Shown here one piece after another: positions 26,042-35,131 of a stretch of DNA of 64,000 nt (positions within the stretch are counted from its first letter, which is position 1; every line of letters starts with the position of its first letter). The notes below the pieces were generated by a model. It was not told where the DNA came from. It saw only the letters and a list, made by a program, of their open reading frames with translations, and searched no databases. The DNA is taken from NCBI GenBank assembly GCA_040772905.1, contig JAXGXJ010000009.1:1-64000 (forward strand). The letters run 5' to 3'. Source of the stretch: JAXGXJ01 sp040772905. Its GTDB lineage: Bacteria; Actinomycetota; Thermoleophilia; RBG-16-64-13. A program made the translations under genes and the position numbers.

Positions 26042-26087
26042 GGCCCCTCGTCGGTACGTCTTCCGCAACTGGGGCGTCCGCATCCTC

Positions 26088-26160
26088 GCCCACGTAGCTC
26101 AGGGGATAGAGCACTGGCCTCCGGAGCCAGGTGTCGCAGGTTCGAATCCTGCCGTGGGCA
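26088..26160 (+). tRNA. tRNA-Arg (anticodon CCG)
   Basis: Full cloverleaf of 73 bases: acceptor stem GCCCACG with CGTGGGC and discriminator A; D-arm with AGCTCAGGGGATAGAGC; anticodon stem CTGGC/GCCAG with loop CTCCGGA, hence anticodon CCG (reads CGG); T-loop GTTCGAATC. CCA is not encoded. Confidence 0.95.
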
Positions 26161-26250
26161 TCCCAGGTCTCTCTCCTCCCCCACGACTACGGCATCGTCG
26201 TCTCGTCCCAAAGCGCCGTGCGGCCCCGGCCGATGGATGCCCGCCGCAGT

Positions 26251-27024
26251 TCAGCTGAGGGGCTCGGTTTCGAGGTCCAGATGGTCCTCCAACCGGTCGT
26301 GGGGGACCTTCTGCACGGGCGCGAACTGCCAGCCGAAGACCGTACGCGCTGCCTCGACGTAGGCGGTCTTCATCTCGTCCATAGGATACGACCGTCCGGT
26401 CAGCGCCAGGATGCTGGTCTGGCGCAGATCGGGGTCGCCGCAGGAGACGATCAGTCCGAAGAGCGACAGGTCGATGCTCACGTTGAGTGAGGTGCCGTGG
26501 CTGGCCACCCAGCGCCGGCAGCGCAGGCCCACCGAGGCGATCTTCTCCTCAGCCACGTACAGTCCCGGTGCGCCCGGGTGCCGCACCGCGTCGATGTCCA
26601 GACGAGAAAGGACGATGATCAGGACTTCCTCCAGGTTGTGAACGTAGGTGCTGAGGTCGTGTGTGGGGATGGGGACGATGGGATAGCTCACCAGCTGTCC
26701 GGGGGCGTGGAGCGTCGCTTGTCCGCCGCGCTCGGACCTCACCGTGGTGATACTGGGTCGCGCGGCGCCCGGGGGCGACGCGCGGAGGTCGTGTGCGCCC
26801 GCCCGCGTGCCCAGCGTGATGACCGGCTCGTGCTCGAGTAGCAGCAGGAGCCCGGGCAAGCGCCCATCTGCCACGTGGTCACGGAGTCGACGCTGCAGCT
26901 CCTGTACCGGCTCGTACGGCGCCACACCCAGGTCGAACACGGGCAGGGGAGAGGCCGTGCTCGTGCCTTGGCCAGACCGGCGGGGGGCGCGTGCGCCGCG
27001 GCTTTCTTGGTGTGCTGCTGTCAT
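26251..27024 (-). CDS. lipB: Octanoyltransferase LipB
   Basis: Transfers octanoate from acyl carrier protein to lipoyl domains. The family motif RGGQATLHAPGQLV is near 99-112, with the catalytic pair K161 (EEKIASVG) and C195 (VSCGDPD). Length 257. The first 25 residues are polar and likely dispensable. lipA is not in the window, so the gene stands alone here, facing the tRNA. Confidence 0.93.
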   Translation of the reverse strand: MTAAHQESRGARAPRRSGQGTSTASPLPVFDLGVAPYEPVQELQRRLRDHVADGRLPGLLLLLEHEPVITLGTRAGAHDLRASPPGAARPSITTVRSERGGQATLHAPGQLVSYPIVPIPTHDLSTYVHNLEEVLIIVLSRLDIDAVRHPGAPGLYVAEEKIASVGLRCRRWVASHGTSLNVSIDLSLFGLIVSCGDPDLRQTSILALTGRSYPMDEMKTAYVEAARTVFGWQFAPVQKVPHDRLEDHLDLETEPLS

Positions 27025-27151
27025 CGTCAGTCCGTAGTGATGTGGGCCGCCCGCGTGTCTACGGCGGGCCGACGCTTGGCTCCGCGGGCCGCCCTGTGAG
27101 AGACTCGGAATCTAGGAAGCACCATACAGTATCTGAGATCCAGGAGGATCA

Positions 27152-27373
27152 GTGGGCAAGAAGCATTTCGACCCGCTCTGGGAGGTAGTAGGCGAGAAGG
27201 CCCCCCTGCAGGGCGGCGCGCCCGATATCGACGCGGTGTGTCCGTGGTGTGGCGTGACCGTCCATCTGGGCGACGAGGTGGTCATCGGTACCAGCTACGA
27301 GTGCGGCCTGTGCGGTGGAGTCTCGAAGCTGGTGGAGAAGGATGGTGGCGTGGCCCTCGAGCGGCTCGTCTGA
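27152..27373 (+). CDS. Small zinc-ribbon protein
   Basis: 73 residues with CPWC near 30-33 and CGLC near 51-54, a classic zinc ribbon (CxxC-17-CxxC). GTG start with a strong AGGAGGA upstream. No other domain. Divergent from lipB. Function unknown; the size suits a small nucleic-acid- or protein-binding adaptor. Confidence 0.75.
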   Translation: MGKKHFDPLWEVVGEKAPLQGGAPDIDAVCPWCGVTVHLGDEVVIGTSYECGLCGGVSKLVEKDGGVALERLV

Positions 27374-27403
27374 GGCGCACAGCCACTCCGGAGCTCGGTG
27401 GGA

Positions 27404-28501
27404 TCAGTAGCGCACTACCGGGCGTCCAAGTCCATCGGCCACGTCACCCAGGGCGTCCGCCAGTTCTTTCGGCGCCGAGACCGTCGCAGGGTCGCCGTCG
27501 GAGATGTAGCGCAACTCCGGGCGGGCCTTGAAGTTCTTGATGGCGTCGGCGATGAAGTTCTCGCTGCCCCTGATGCGCGGGATGTGCATGGCGTCGAACT
27601 TGGCCGAGAAAGGTGAGGGCGAGGGGACCGAATCGAGCGCGAGGGCGGAGGTGTACCTGTAATCGGTGTCCTCGTAGGTGCCCGAGGACAAGATGCTCAG
27701 GTCGCTGGGATACTCGCCGAAGGGGATGGAGATGCTGGTGACGGCATAGCCTCCGCCGATGATGTCTTCGAGCGTTGCCTGCGATTCGGCCAGTTGCTTC
27801 ACCGCTTCGCTCTTGCCGGCCTTCTTGAGATTGAGATGGGTCACGGTGTGGCTGCCCACCTCGTAGCCCCAGTCGATGAGGTTGCGCAACTTCTCCTGCT
27901 GCCGGTCGGGCTGGCCGAAGAGCACCCGCTCCTTGGGCACGACGTCCAGCAGGCAGTAGAACGATGCCCGCGAGGCCCAGTCGCCGTCCTCGGTGGCTGC
28001 CTGGAGGATGCCCACGGCTGAGTCGGGGTCGAGGCTGCCGTCGTCAAGGATGCGATACTGGCCGGGACTGGAGTCATCGAAGGTGATCACCACAGGCGAC
28101 TTGCCCGCGGGGATGTCGATGTTGCCCGAGGCGAGGTCGCGCACGTTGACGGGGTAGAAGCCTTCCGCCTTGAGCAGCGCGATGTCGTTACGGAAGTTCT
28201 CGGGGGTGCGTGTCCACTCGGTCTCTTTGGAGTCGATGAGGTGGTACATGAGCACCAGCACCTGGCCCATCTCATTCGCTCCGATGGTGCGCGCGCGCTC
28301 AGGGGTCATCGGCCCACTGGCGACCGTGGTGGCCGTGCCTGCCTCCGCCTGGGCGGCGGCGGTCTCCTCGTCGCTGCTACGGCTGGTCTCGGCGATCGCC
28401 GGGCCCGAAGGCCCGCCGAAGGCGAGTCCGGCCACCAGCCCGATGAAGCCGCCGATGACGAAGCAGACCATGATGAAGCGGATGACCCTGCTGCGTTGCA
28501 T
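27404..28501 (-). CDS. Membrane-anchored polysaccharide deacetylase
   Basis: NodB-fold carbohydrate esterase 4. An N-terminal membrane segment (residues 8-30) is followed by an Ala/Thr linker. The metal/catalytic motif TFDDSS has D142 and D143, and the HxxxH motif SHTVTH has H218 and H222. Length 365. It probably acts outside the membrane on cell-wall or exopolysaccharide N-acetyl groups. Divergent from the putative glycosidase at 28554 with 52 bases between, so the two may share control. Confidence 0.87.
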   Translation of the reverse strand: MQRSRVIRFIMVCFVIGGFIGLVAGLAFGGPSGPAIAETSRSSDEETAAAQAEAGTATTVASGPMTPERARTIGANEMGQVLVLMYHLIDSKETEWTRTPENFRNDIALLKAEGFYPVNVRDLASGNIDIPAGKSPVVITFDDSSPGQYRILDDGSLDPDSAVGILQAATEDGDWASRASFYCLLDVVPKERVLFGQPDRQQEKLRNLIDWGYEVGSHTVTHLNLKKAGKSEAVKQLAESQATLEDIIGGGYAVTSISIPFGEYPSDLSILSSGTYEDTDYRYTSALALDSVPSPSPFSAKFDAMHIPRIRGSENFIADAIKNFKARPELRYISDGDPATVSAPKELADALGDVADGLGRPVVRY

Positions 28502-28538
28502 ACCCCGCAGTGTACCAGATGAGGGCGCCCGCCTCTGT

Positions 28539-28544
28539 TAGAAT
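28539..28544 (+). promoter_or_regulatory. -10 box giving a (near) leaderless mRNA
   Basis: TAGAAT ends only 9 bases before the ATG at 28554, with no ribosome-binding site between. Transcription would start at or within about 3 bases of the start codon. Confidence 0.45.
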
Positions 28545-28553
28545 GCCCCCAAC

Positions 28554-29810
28554 ATGCCGCCAGAGTATTCGCACAGCAGATCTCGTTCATCCCGGGCGGC
28601 CGCTCGTCGAAGAGCCGCCAACCGGCGTCTGGGTCTCATCGTGGTCACGGGCGTGGTGGCGTTCGCGGCCGGCTTCATCCTCCTGTGGTCGGGAGCCAGT
28701 TGGCTGCGTGGGGGAGCGGGTTTCCCCTGGGGTTCGTCCGACCCCGTGACGGCCGCGGCTTCCGGGCTGCAGGTGAAGAGCAGTTACACCATCGAGCCGC
28801 TGGTCGATCTGCGCGAGTTCCGCGATCTCTCCTACGTGCCGGTCAAAGGCGTCTACATGACCAGCTACGCGGCTGCGTCGTCGGAGATCCTCAACAACCT
28901 CATCGCCCTGGCCGACCGCACCGAGATCAACGCCTTCGTCATCGACGTCAAGGACGACCTGGGCATCGTGGCCTACGACGCCGACGTTGATCTGGCCAAG
29001 CAGGAAGGCCTCATCGAGAAGCGCATCAAGGACATCGATGCGCTGGTGGCGAAGCTGCAGGAGCACGATATCGTCCCCATCGCCCGTGTGGTGTGTTTCA
29101 AGGACGACAGCCTGGCCACGAAACGCCCCGACCTGGCCGTCATGCACCAGAGCGGCGAGATCTGGGAGGATTTCAAAGGCCTGAGCTTCACCAACCCCTA
29201 CAACCGTGAGGTGTGGGAGTACTTGGTGCAGGTGGCGGAAGATGCCGCCCGCCACGGTTTCCGCGAGATACAGTTCGACTATGTGCGCTTCCCCAGCGAC
29301 GGCAAGATCTCCGAGGCCGTCTATCCGGGACAGAACTCCAGCAAAGAGGACGCTATCGCGGCTTTCCTGGCCTACGCGCGGCCACGTCTGGAGAAACTGG
29401 GCGTGTGGGTGTCGGCCGACGTCTTCGGCATCACCGTGAATCCCAACAACGCCAAGGACTCGGCCACCATCGGCCAGAACGTGGAGAAGATCGCCAAGAA
29501 CGTCGATATCGTGTGTGCCATGATCTATCCCTCGCACTACGACACCGGTTCGTACGGCATCCAGAACCCCAACGCCAGTCCGTATGAGGTCATCACGGCG
29601 GCGTCGAAGGACACCAAGGCGAAGCTGGCCGGCACGGGAGCCATGGGGCGCCCCTGGCTGCAGGACTTCTCTCTGCGCGGCGTGGAATACGGCCAGGCGG
29701 AGGTCAAGGCGCAGATCAAGGCCGCCGAGGAGCAGGGCTTCACAGAATGGTTGCTCTGGGATCCTTCGCTCAAGTATGTGGAGAAGGCTCTGCGCAGCGC
29801 GGGCAGCTGA
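28554..29810 (+). CDS. Putative glycoside hydrolase (DUF4015)
   Basis: A basic N-terminus and one membrane helix (about 25-47) lead to a TIM-barrel-like domain typical of DUF4015: VPVKGVYMTSYAA, INAFVIDVKDDLG, REIQFDYVRFPSDG and a C-terminal EWLLWDPSLKY. Asp and Glu residues at strand ends suit a retaining hydrolase, but no substrate is established for the family. Length 418. Paired divergently with a polysaccharide deacetylase, pointing to surface-polysaccharide remodelling. Confidence 0.8.
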   Translation: MPPEYSHSRSRSSRAAARRRAANRRLGLIVVTGVVAFAAGFILLWSGASWLRGGAGFPWGSSDPVTAAASGLQVKSSYTIEPLVDLREFRDLSYVPVKGVYMTSYAAASSEILNNLIALADRTEINAFVIDVKDDLGIVAYDADVDLAKQEGLIEKRIKDIDALVAKLQEHDIVPIARVVCFKDDSLATKRPDLAVMHQSGEIWEDFKGLSFTNPYNREVWEYLVQVAEDAARHGFREIQFDYVRFPSDGKISEAVYPGQNSSKEDAIAAFLAYARPRLEKLGVWVSADVFGITVNPNNAKDSATIGQNVEKIAKNVDIVCAMIYPSHYDTGSYGIQNPNASPYEVITAASKDTKAKLAGTGAMGRPWLQDFSLRGVEYGQAEVKAQIKAAEEQGFTEWLLWDPSLKYVEKALRSAGS

Positions 29811-29843
29811 CCTACCGGACCTTCTTCATAGTCATACAACTGA

Positions 29844-29849
29844 TAGAAT
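29844..29849 (+). promoter_or_regulatory. -10 box upstream of ACT-liv operon
   Basis: TAGAAT lies 53 bases before the ACT-protein ATG, the first gene of the transporter cluster. No convincing -35 at 16-18 bases was found. Confidence 0.35.
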
Positions 29850-29902
29850 AGGCCACTCGTCACGTCGGCGCGCCCGCGTGTGTGCGCTATCCGGGGGGTC
29901 AC

Positions 29903-30310
29903 ATGAGCATCCGGCAGCTGTCGGTATTCGTGGAGAACAGGCCCGGCCATCTGGCCGACGCTCTGGGCACCCTCGCCGACGGCGACGTCAACGTGATCTC
30001 CTTCACGATCGCCGACACCACCGATTACGGCATCCTGCGCCTCATCGTCGATAGGACCGATCGGGCCAAAGGTCTGCTGGCTGCCGCCGACTACGCCGTG
30101 GTCGAGAACCCCGTGGTCTGCGTGCAGGTGCCCGATCGTCCCGGAGCCCTGGCAGGCATAGCCCGGGTGGTGGCGGAGTCCAGCATCGACATCGACTACA
30201 TCTACCTGGGAGCGCACGACTCGCTGCTGCTCAAAGCCGAGGAGCATGAAAAGCTGGAGAGGCTCCTCAAGAGCGCCGGCTTTGCCGTCCTCGGTGCCGA
30301 TGACATCTAG
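29903..30310 (+). CDS. Tandem ACT-domain amino-acid sensor protein
   Basis: 135 residues made of two ACT domains: QLSVFVENRPGHLADALGTL and VCVQVPDRPGALAGIARVVA, each with the Gly at the ligand-binding turn. Such stand-alone ACT proteins bind amino acids and often accompany phenylacetate-CoA ligase genes. Here one stands at the head of the livHMGKF and ligase cluster. The ATG at 29903 has GGGGGG upstream. It may sense the transported substrate; which amino acid is unknown. Confidence 0.82.
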   Translation: MSIRQLSVFVENRPGHLADALGTLADGDVNVISFTIADTTDYGILRLIVDRTDRAKGLLAAADYAVVENPVVCVQVPDRPGALAGIARVVAESSIDIDYIYLGAHDSLLLKAEEHEKLERLLKSAGFAVLGADDI

Positions 30311-30427
30311 CCGCGTGGGAATGCCATCCAGCGTGGGTAGGCCGGTGCCTTCGGTCGCCGGCGTACTGTGCGGCTGGGTCGCGGCCGTCGCGTGTGGCTG
30401 GGAGGCCTGTCGTGCGGGGGGGCGGTC

Positions 30428-31306
30428 GTGAGTCTAGACCAGTTCCTCCAGTACATCTTCAGCGGCATCACCAACGGCAGCATCTATGCGCTCACGGCGC
30501 TGGGTTTCACCCTGGTCTTCAATGCTACGCAGATCATCAACTTCGCCCAGGGCCAGATGGTCATGCTGGGCGGACTCGTGGCGGTGAGCCTGCATGGGGC
30601 TGGCCTGCCGTTGTGGGCCTGCTTCGTGGGCTCGGTCATCGTGGTGATGGTGATCAGCGTCGGCCTGGAGCAGGTGGCTATCCGGCCCCTGCTGGGCAAG
30701 GGAGTGCTCGCGCAGATCATCGCCACGGTGGGCGCGGCCTTCGTCTTCGAGACCGCGGCCATGCTCATCTGGGGTCGCGAGGCGCTGGCGTTGCCGCCCT
30801 TCACCGGTGACACGCCCATCGCCGTGGGCGGTGCTTCACTCCTGCCGCAGACACTGTGGGTTCTGGGACTCACCGTGGTCATCGTGGGGGCGTTGCAGTT
30901 CTTCTACCGCAAGAGCCTGTTCGGGAAGGCGGTACGGGCCTGCGCCGTCAACCCGTCGGCCGCGCGTCTGCAGGGCATCTCGTACCAGAGAGTGGTGCTG
31001 TTCAGTTTCGCGCTGAGCGGCGCTATCGCGGCCGCCGCCGGGGTGATGATCACCCCCATCAGTTTCATGGGCTACGCCTCGGGGACCCTGCTGAGTCTCA
31101 AGGGCTTCGCCGCCGCCGCCCTGGGGGGTATGGGCAATCCCATCGGCGCGGTGGTGGGCGGTTTCATCCTGGGCATCCTGGAAGCGCTGGGAGTAGGCGT
31201 GGTATCCGCCGGTTACAAGGACGCCATCGCCTTCGTCATCCTGCTGCTGGTGCTCTTCCTGCGCCCCGCCGGGCTGTTGGGAGCCAAGGTGGTGACGCGG
31301 CAATGA
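30428..31306 (+). CDS. livH: Branched-chain amino-acid-type ABC permease LivH
   Basis: Inner-membrane permease of 292 residues with about eight hydrophobic segments. The LivH start QYIFSGITNGSIYALTALGF is present, as is the EAA-like region with GMGNPIGAVVGGFILG. GTG at 30428. Overlaps livM as ATGA. The substrate could be branched-chain or aromatic amino acids or another small acid. Confidence 0.9.
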   Translation: MSLDQFLQYIFSGITNGSIYALTALGFTLVFNATQIINFAQGQMVMLGGLVAVSLHGAGLPLWACFVGSVIVVMVISVGLEQVAIRPLLGKGVLAQIIATVGAAFVFETAAMLIWGREALALPPFTGDTPIAVGGASLLPQTLWVLGLTVVIVGALQFFYRKSLFGKAVRACAVNPSAARLQGISYQRVVLFSFALSGAIAAAAGVMITPISFMGYASGTLLSLKGFAAAALGGMGNPIGAVVGGFILGILEALGVGVVSAGYKDAIAFVILLLVLFLRPAGLLGAKVVTRQ

Positions 31307-32331
31307 GCGACGTGACGCAGGCCGTCAACCAGTTCGCCCGTCGTCACGCAGGCTTCCTGGTGTTCGCCGTGGTGGTGATGACCATCCCCGCGTATCTGGG
31401 CGACGCCTACTACCTGTCGGTGTTGGCCTTCATGGCCACGCGCTTCATGATGGCTCTGGGGCTCAGCATGTTGCTGGGCCAGGCGGGACAGGTGTCGCTG
31501 GGTCAGGCGGGCTTCGTGGGCATCGGGGCGTACGGCGCCGCCATCCTCACCACCAGGCTGGGGTTCGACCCCTGGCTCTCCATGGGGTTGGCTGCGCTGC
31601 TGGCGGCGTTCATCGCGGGTCTGGTGGGCATGCCCACCCTGAAGCTCAAAGGCCATTACTTGGCCATGGCCACCCTGGGCGTCAACGAGATCATCTACAT
31701 CCTGCTGGTGCAGTTGAAGGGACTCACCAACGGTACCGACGGCATCACCGGCATCCCCTCGCTGAGCATCGGCGCCCTGGACTTCAGCGGTCCCAAGGCC
31801 TATCACCTGCTGGTGTGGGGGGTTGCCCTCCTGATGCTCCGCTTCGCCCTGAACCTCTCGCGCTCGCGCGTGGGGCGATCGTTGCGGGCGCTCCACAGTT
31901 CCGAGCCGGCGGCTGAGTCGCTGGGTGTGCACACGTCGTACCGCAAGGTGCAGGTGTTCATGCTCGCGGCGGTCTTCGCCAGCATCGCGGGCAGCTTCGA
32001 CGCCTACTACGTGCACTACATCAGCCCCGACGGCTACAGCATCACCTTCTCCATCATCTTGGTGACCGGCGTGATCATCGGCGGATTGGGCACCATCTGG
32101 GGTGCGTTTTGGGGGACGGTGGCCATCGTGGTCTTGCCTGAGCTCTTGAAGCGGGTGAACGAGGATGTCACCAACCTGGTGTTCGGTGTGCTGCTGATCG
32201 CCATCATGATCCTTTGGCAGGGACGGAGCCGTGGGCTGGGGACCCGCATCCGCGAGTGGCGCAAGACGCGCACCGGTACGGGCGGGGCTTCCGACGGCCC
32301 TGCGTCCGACTCCCTGGGCGGGGGTGACTGA
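31303..32331 (+). CDS. livM: Branched-chain amino-acid-type ABC permease LivM
   Basis: Second permease, 342 residues, with about nine hydrophobic segments. The LivM motifs GLSMLLGQAGQVSLGQAGF and GGLGTIWGAFWG are present. A charged cytoplasmic tail rich in Gly and Asp ends the protein. livG begins two bases after its stop. Confidence 0.9.
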   Translation: MSDVTQAVNQFARRHAGFLVFAVVVMTIPAYLGDAYYLSVLAFMATRFMMALGLSMLLGQAGQVSLGQAGFVGIGAYGAAILTTRLGFDPWLSMGLAALLAAFIAGLVGMPTLKLKGHYLAMATLGVNEIIYILLVQLKGLTNGTDGITGIPSLSIGALDFSGPKAYHLLVWGVALLMLRFALNLSRSRVGRSLRALHSSEPAAESLGVHTSYRKVQVFMLAAVFASIAGSFDAYYVHYISPDGYSITFSIILVTGVIIGGLGTIWGAFWGTVAIVVLPELLKRVNEDVTNLVFGVLLIAIMILWQGRSRGLGTRIREWRKTRTGTGGASDGPASDSLGGGD

Positions 32332-32333
32332 CC

Positions 32334-33098
32334 ATGGCGTTGCTCAGGATAGAGGAGGTCAGCAAACGCTTCGGCGGTCTGGATGCCTTGCAGGAGGTGA
32401 CGTTCTCGGTATATGAGGGCCAGATCAAAGCCCTTATCGGACCCAACGGCGCCGGCAAGACCACCCTCTTCAATCTCATCTCGGGTTCGTACCGTCCCAC
32501 GCAGGGGCGGGTGGTCTTCGACGGCATCGAACTCACCGGCAAGGCGCCGCACAGCATCTGTCGCCTGGGTGTAGCCCGTACCTTCCAGCACAGCCTGGTG
32601 TTCGACGACATGAGCCTGGTGGAGAATGTGGTGGTGGGCAGGCACAGCCGCACCCGGGCAGGGGTGCTCTCGGCGGCGCTCACGTTCCCTCGTCATCGCG
32701 CCGAGGAGCGTGAGGCGTTCAAGGCGGCACACGAGGTGCTGCGCAGGCTGGGCCTGGACGACCGGGCCGACGAACTCGCCGGCAACATGCCCATGGGCGA
32801 GCGGCACCTGCTCGAGATGGCACGTGCGCTGGCGGCCGAGCCGCGCCTGCTGCTTCTGGACGAGCCCGCGGCCGGGCTCAACGACGAGGAGACCGCTCGT
32901 TTGGCCGAGACCGTGCGACGCATCCGCGCCGACGGGGTGACGGTGCTGTTGGTGGAACACGATATGGCCTTCGTCATGGACATATCGGATGAGGTGGTGG
33001 TGTTGGACTATGGTCGCAAGATCGCAGAAGGGCCGCCACTCATGATCATGGAGAACGAGGAAGTCATCAAAGCGTATCTGGGGGAGGAGTTGGGTTGA
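32334..33098 (+). CDS. livG: ABC transporter ATPase LivG
   Basis: Nucleotide-binding subunit, 254 residues. Walker A GPNGAGKT is at 36-43 and Walker B is LLLLDEPAAGLN. The signature region reads NMPMGERHLLEMARAL, lacking the usual LSGGQ core, as is common in LivG proteins, which carry LPYGQQRRLEIARAL-like sequence. Confidence 0.92.
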   Translation: MALLRIEEVSKRFGGLDALQEVTFSVYEGQIKALIGPNGAGKTTLFNLISGSYRPTQGRVVFDGIELTGKAPHSICRLGVARTFQHSLVFDDMSLVENVVVGRHSRTRAGVLSAALTFPRHRAEEREAFKAAHEVLRRLGLDDRADELAGNMPMGERHLLEMARALAAEPRLLLLDEPAAGLNDEETARLAETVRRIRADGVTVLLVEHDMAFVMDISDEVVVLDYGRKIAEGPPLMIMENEEVIKAYLGEELG

Positions 33099-33145
33099 TG
33101 AGAAGGACAGGGACAGGGCTACGTACACGCGAGAGAGGAAGTGCC

Positions 33146-34375
33146 ATGAAGATCGTATCGAACGGCAAGTGGGCAGGTCTGCTCCTGGTGTGCATGCTTC
33201 TCGTGCTGTCGGCCGCCTTCGCCGTCGCCTGTGGCGGCGATGACGAGACCACGGCCACGACGACGAGTGGCGCCACGGGCGGGGGCACGGCTCCCAGCGG
33301 CGACCCGGTGGTCATCGGGGCCATCGTTTCGGCTACGGGCCCGGGTTCGGCTCTGGGTGAGCAGGAGCGCAACGTCCTCCAGATGATGGAGGAGCAGGTC
33401 AACGCCCGCGGAGGCGTGCTGGGGCGTCCGGTGAAGATCGTCATCGAGGACGACAAGAGCGATCCCAAAGAAGCCGTCACCGCCGCCAACCGGCTCATCC
33501 AGCAGGAGAAGGCCGTGGCTCTCATCGCGGCCACCATCTCCTCGTCCACCTTGGCGGTGAAGGAGATCGCGGCCCAGAAGGGGCTGCCGCAGATGGCCAT
33601 GGCCGCCGCCAACGACATCACCGACAAAGCACCGACGGAGTGGATCTGGCGCACGCCGCACAAAGACGCCCTTGCCGCCGCCCGCGCCCTCACCTATGTG
33701 GCCGAGACGCTGCAGGCCAAGAAGGTGGCGGTGCTTCACGACGAGAACGCGTTCGGTTCGTCCGGCAACGCTGAGATCCAGAAGAGCGCGCCCAGCCTGG
33801 GTCTGGAGATCGTGGCCGCCGAATCGTACAAGACCAACGACACCGATCTGACCGCCCAGCTGACCAAGATCAAAGGCGCCGCGCCTGAGGTCATCATCGT
33901 GTGGGGCACGAACCCTGGGCCCGCGCTGGCGGCCAAGAACATGAAGCAGTTGGGCATGGACATCCCTTACGTGGGCAGCCACGGCATCGCCAACAAGACC
34001 TTCATCGAGCTGGCCGCCGATGCGGCTGAGGGCGTCGTGTTCCCCGCCGGCAGGTTGCTGGTGCCCAGCTCCATCACCGATCCCAAGCAGAAGGAAGTCA
34101 CGCAGGCGTTCATCGACACCTACCAGGCCAAGTACGGTTCGCCGCCCAACACCTTCGCGGGCTACGCGTTCGAGGCTGTGGAACTGTTGGCGGCCGCCAT
34201 CGAGAAGGCCGGCAGCACCGAGCCGACGGCCATCCAGAGCGCGCTCAACTCCATCCAGGGCTTCGTGATGCCCGATGGGACCTACAACTACAGTGCCACC
34301 GACCATGACGGCCTGGTGGCCGGCGACATGATCATGGTGAAGATCCAGGGCGGCACCTGGGTCCTGGCCGAATAG
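33146..34375 (+). CDS. livK: ABC transporter substrate-binding lipoprotein (LivK-like)
   Basis: Extracellular receptor of the transporter. The signal peptide ends in a lipobox (FAVAC then GGDD), followed by a Thr/Gly linker and a periplasmic-binding type I fold (VVIGAIVSATGPGSALGEQE opening; NARGGVLGRPVKIVIEDD). ATG at 33146 has GAGAGAGGA upstream. Length 409. The order ATPase-receptor-ATPase is atypical compared with receptor-first operons. Confidence 0.9.
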   Translation: MKIVSNGKWAGLLLVCMLLVLSAAFAVACGGDDETTATTTSGATGGGTAPSGDPVVIGAIVSATGPGSALGEQERNVLQMMEEQVNARGGVLGRPVKIVIEDDKSDPKEAVTAANRLIQQEKAVALIAATISSSTLAVKEIAAQKGLPQMAMAAANDITDKAPTEWIWRTPHKDALAAARALTYVAETLQAKKVAVLHDENAFGSSGNAEIQKSAPSLGLEIVAAESYKTNDTDLTAQLTKIKGAAPEVIIVWGTNPGPALAAKNMKQLGMDIPYVGSHGIANKTFIELAADAAEGVVFPAGRLLVPSSITDPKQKEVTQAFIDTYQAKYGSPPNTFAGYAFEAVELLAAAIEKAGSTEPTAIQSALNSIQGFVMPDGTYNYSATDHDGLVAGDMIMVKIQGGTWVLAE

Positions 34376-34387
34376 CCGGGAGGCATC

Positions 34388-35131
34388 TTGCTGCAGCTGT
34401 CCGGAGTCTCGGCGGGCTACGGTAGGGTCGAGGTCTTGCACGACCTCGACCTCACCGTCGAAGAGGGCGAGATAGTCACTGTTATCGGTGCCAACGGGGC
34501 CGGCAAGAGCACGCTGCTCAAGGTCGTCTCGGGGCTGGTGCGCGCGGCGAAGGGCAGCGTGACCTTCGCCGGAGAGCGCATCGATCGGCTGGGTGTGGAG
34601 GGCATCGTCTCGCGCGGGCTCATCCAGATCCCGGAGGGGCGCCAACTCTTCGGTCCGCTCAGTGTGGCTGAGAACCTGGAGTTGGGCACGTACGCACGCC
34701 GTCGCGGCGGCCGGCCCGTGAGCGAGCGCTTGGCGCACGTGCTGAGTCTGTTCCCTCGTTTGGAGGAGCGCATGACGCAGCAGGCGGGCACTCTCTCAGG
34801 CGGGGAGCAGCAGATGCTGGCCGTCGCTCGAGCGCTCATGGCCGAGCCGCGACTCTTGCTCCTGGACGAGCCCTCCATGGGACTGGCCCCCATCGTGGTC
34901 AAGGACATCTTCACCACCCTGCGGCAGCTCAACGCCGAGGGGCTCACCATGGTGTTGGTAGAGCAGGATGCCCGCATCGCCCTGAGCCTGGCCCATCGCG
35001 GCCTGGTGATGGAGCGGGGGAGGATCGTGCTGACCGGGGAGGCGCAGGCCTTGCTGGATGATCCTGAGGTACAGTCCATCTACTTCGGACAGCGCAGGTC
35101 TGGTGTCAAGGCGAGCATGGAGACATCATGA
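34388..35131 (+). CDS. livF: ABC transporter ATPase LivF
   Basis: Second nucleotide-binding subunit, 247 residues: Walker A GANGAGKST, signature LSGGEQQMLAVARAL, Walker B LLLLDEPSMGLAP. The start is TTG at 34388 with GGGAGG 5-10 bases upstream; no ATG/GTG is available nearby in frame. Overlaps the ligase gene as ATGA. Confidence 0.92.
   Translation: MLQLSGVSAGYGRVEVLHDLDLTVEEGEIVTVIGANGAGKSTLLKVVSGLVRAAKGSVTFAGERIDRLGVEGIVSRGLIQIPEGRQLFGPLSVAENLELGTYARRRGGRPVSERLAHVLSLFPRLEERMTQQAGTLSGGEQQMLAVARALMAEPRLLLLDEPSMGLAPIVVKDIFTTLRQLNAEGLTMVLVEQDARIALSLAHRGLVMERGRIVLTGEAQALLDDPEVQSIYFGQRRSGVKASMETS

Noticed and set aside
32334..33098. Degenerate LivG signature as a sign of an inactive ATPase
   Set aside because: LivG proteins normally carry a non-LSGGQ signature of this kind, and Walker A and B are intact.
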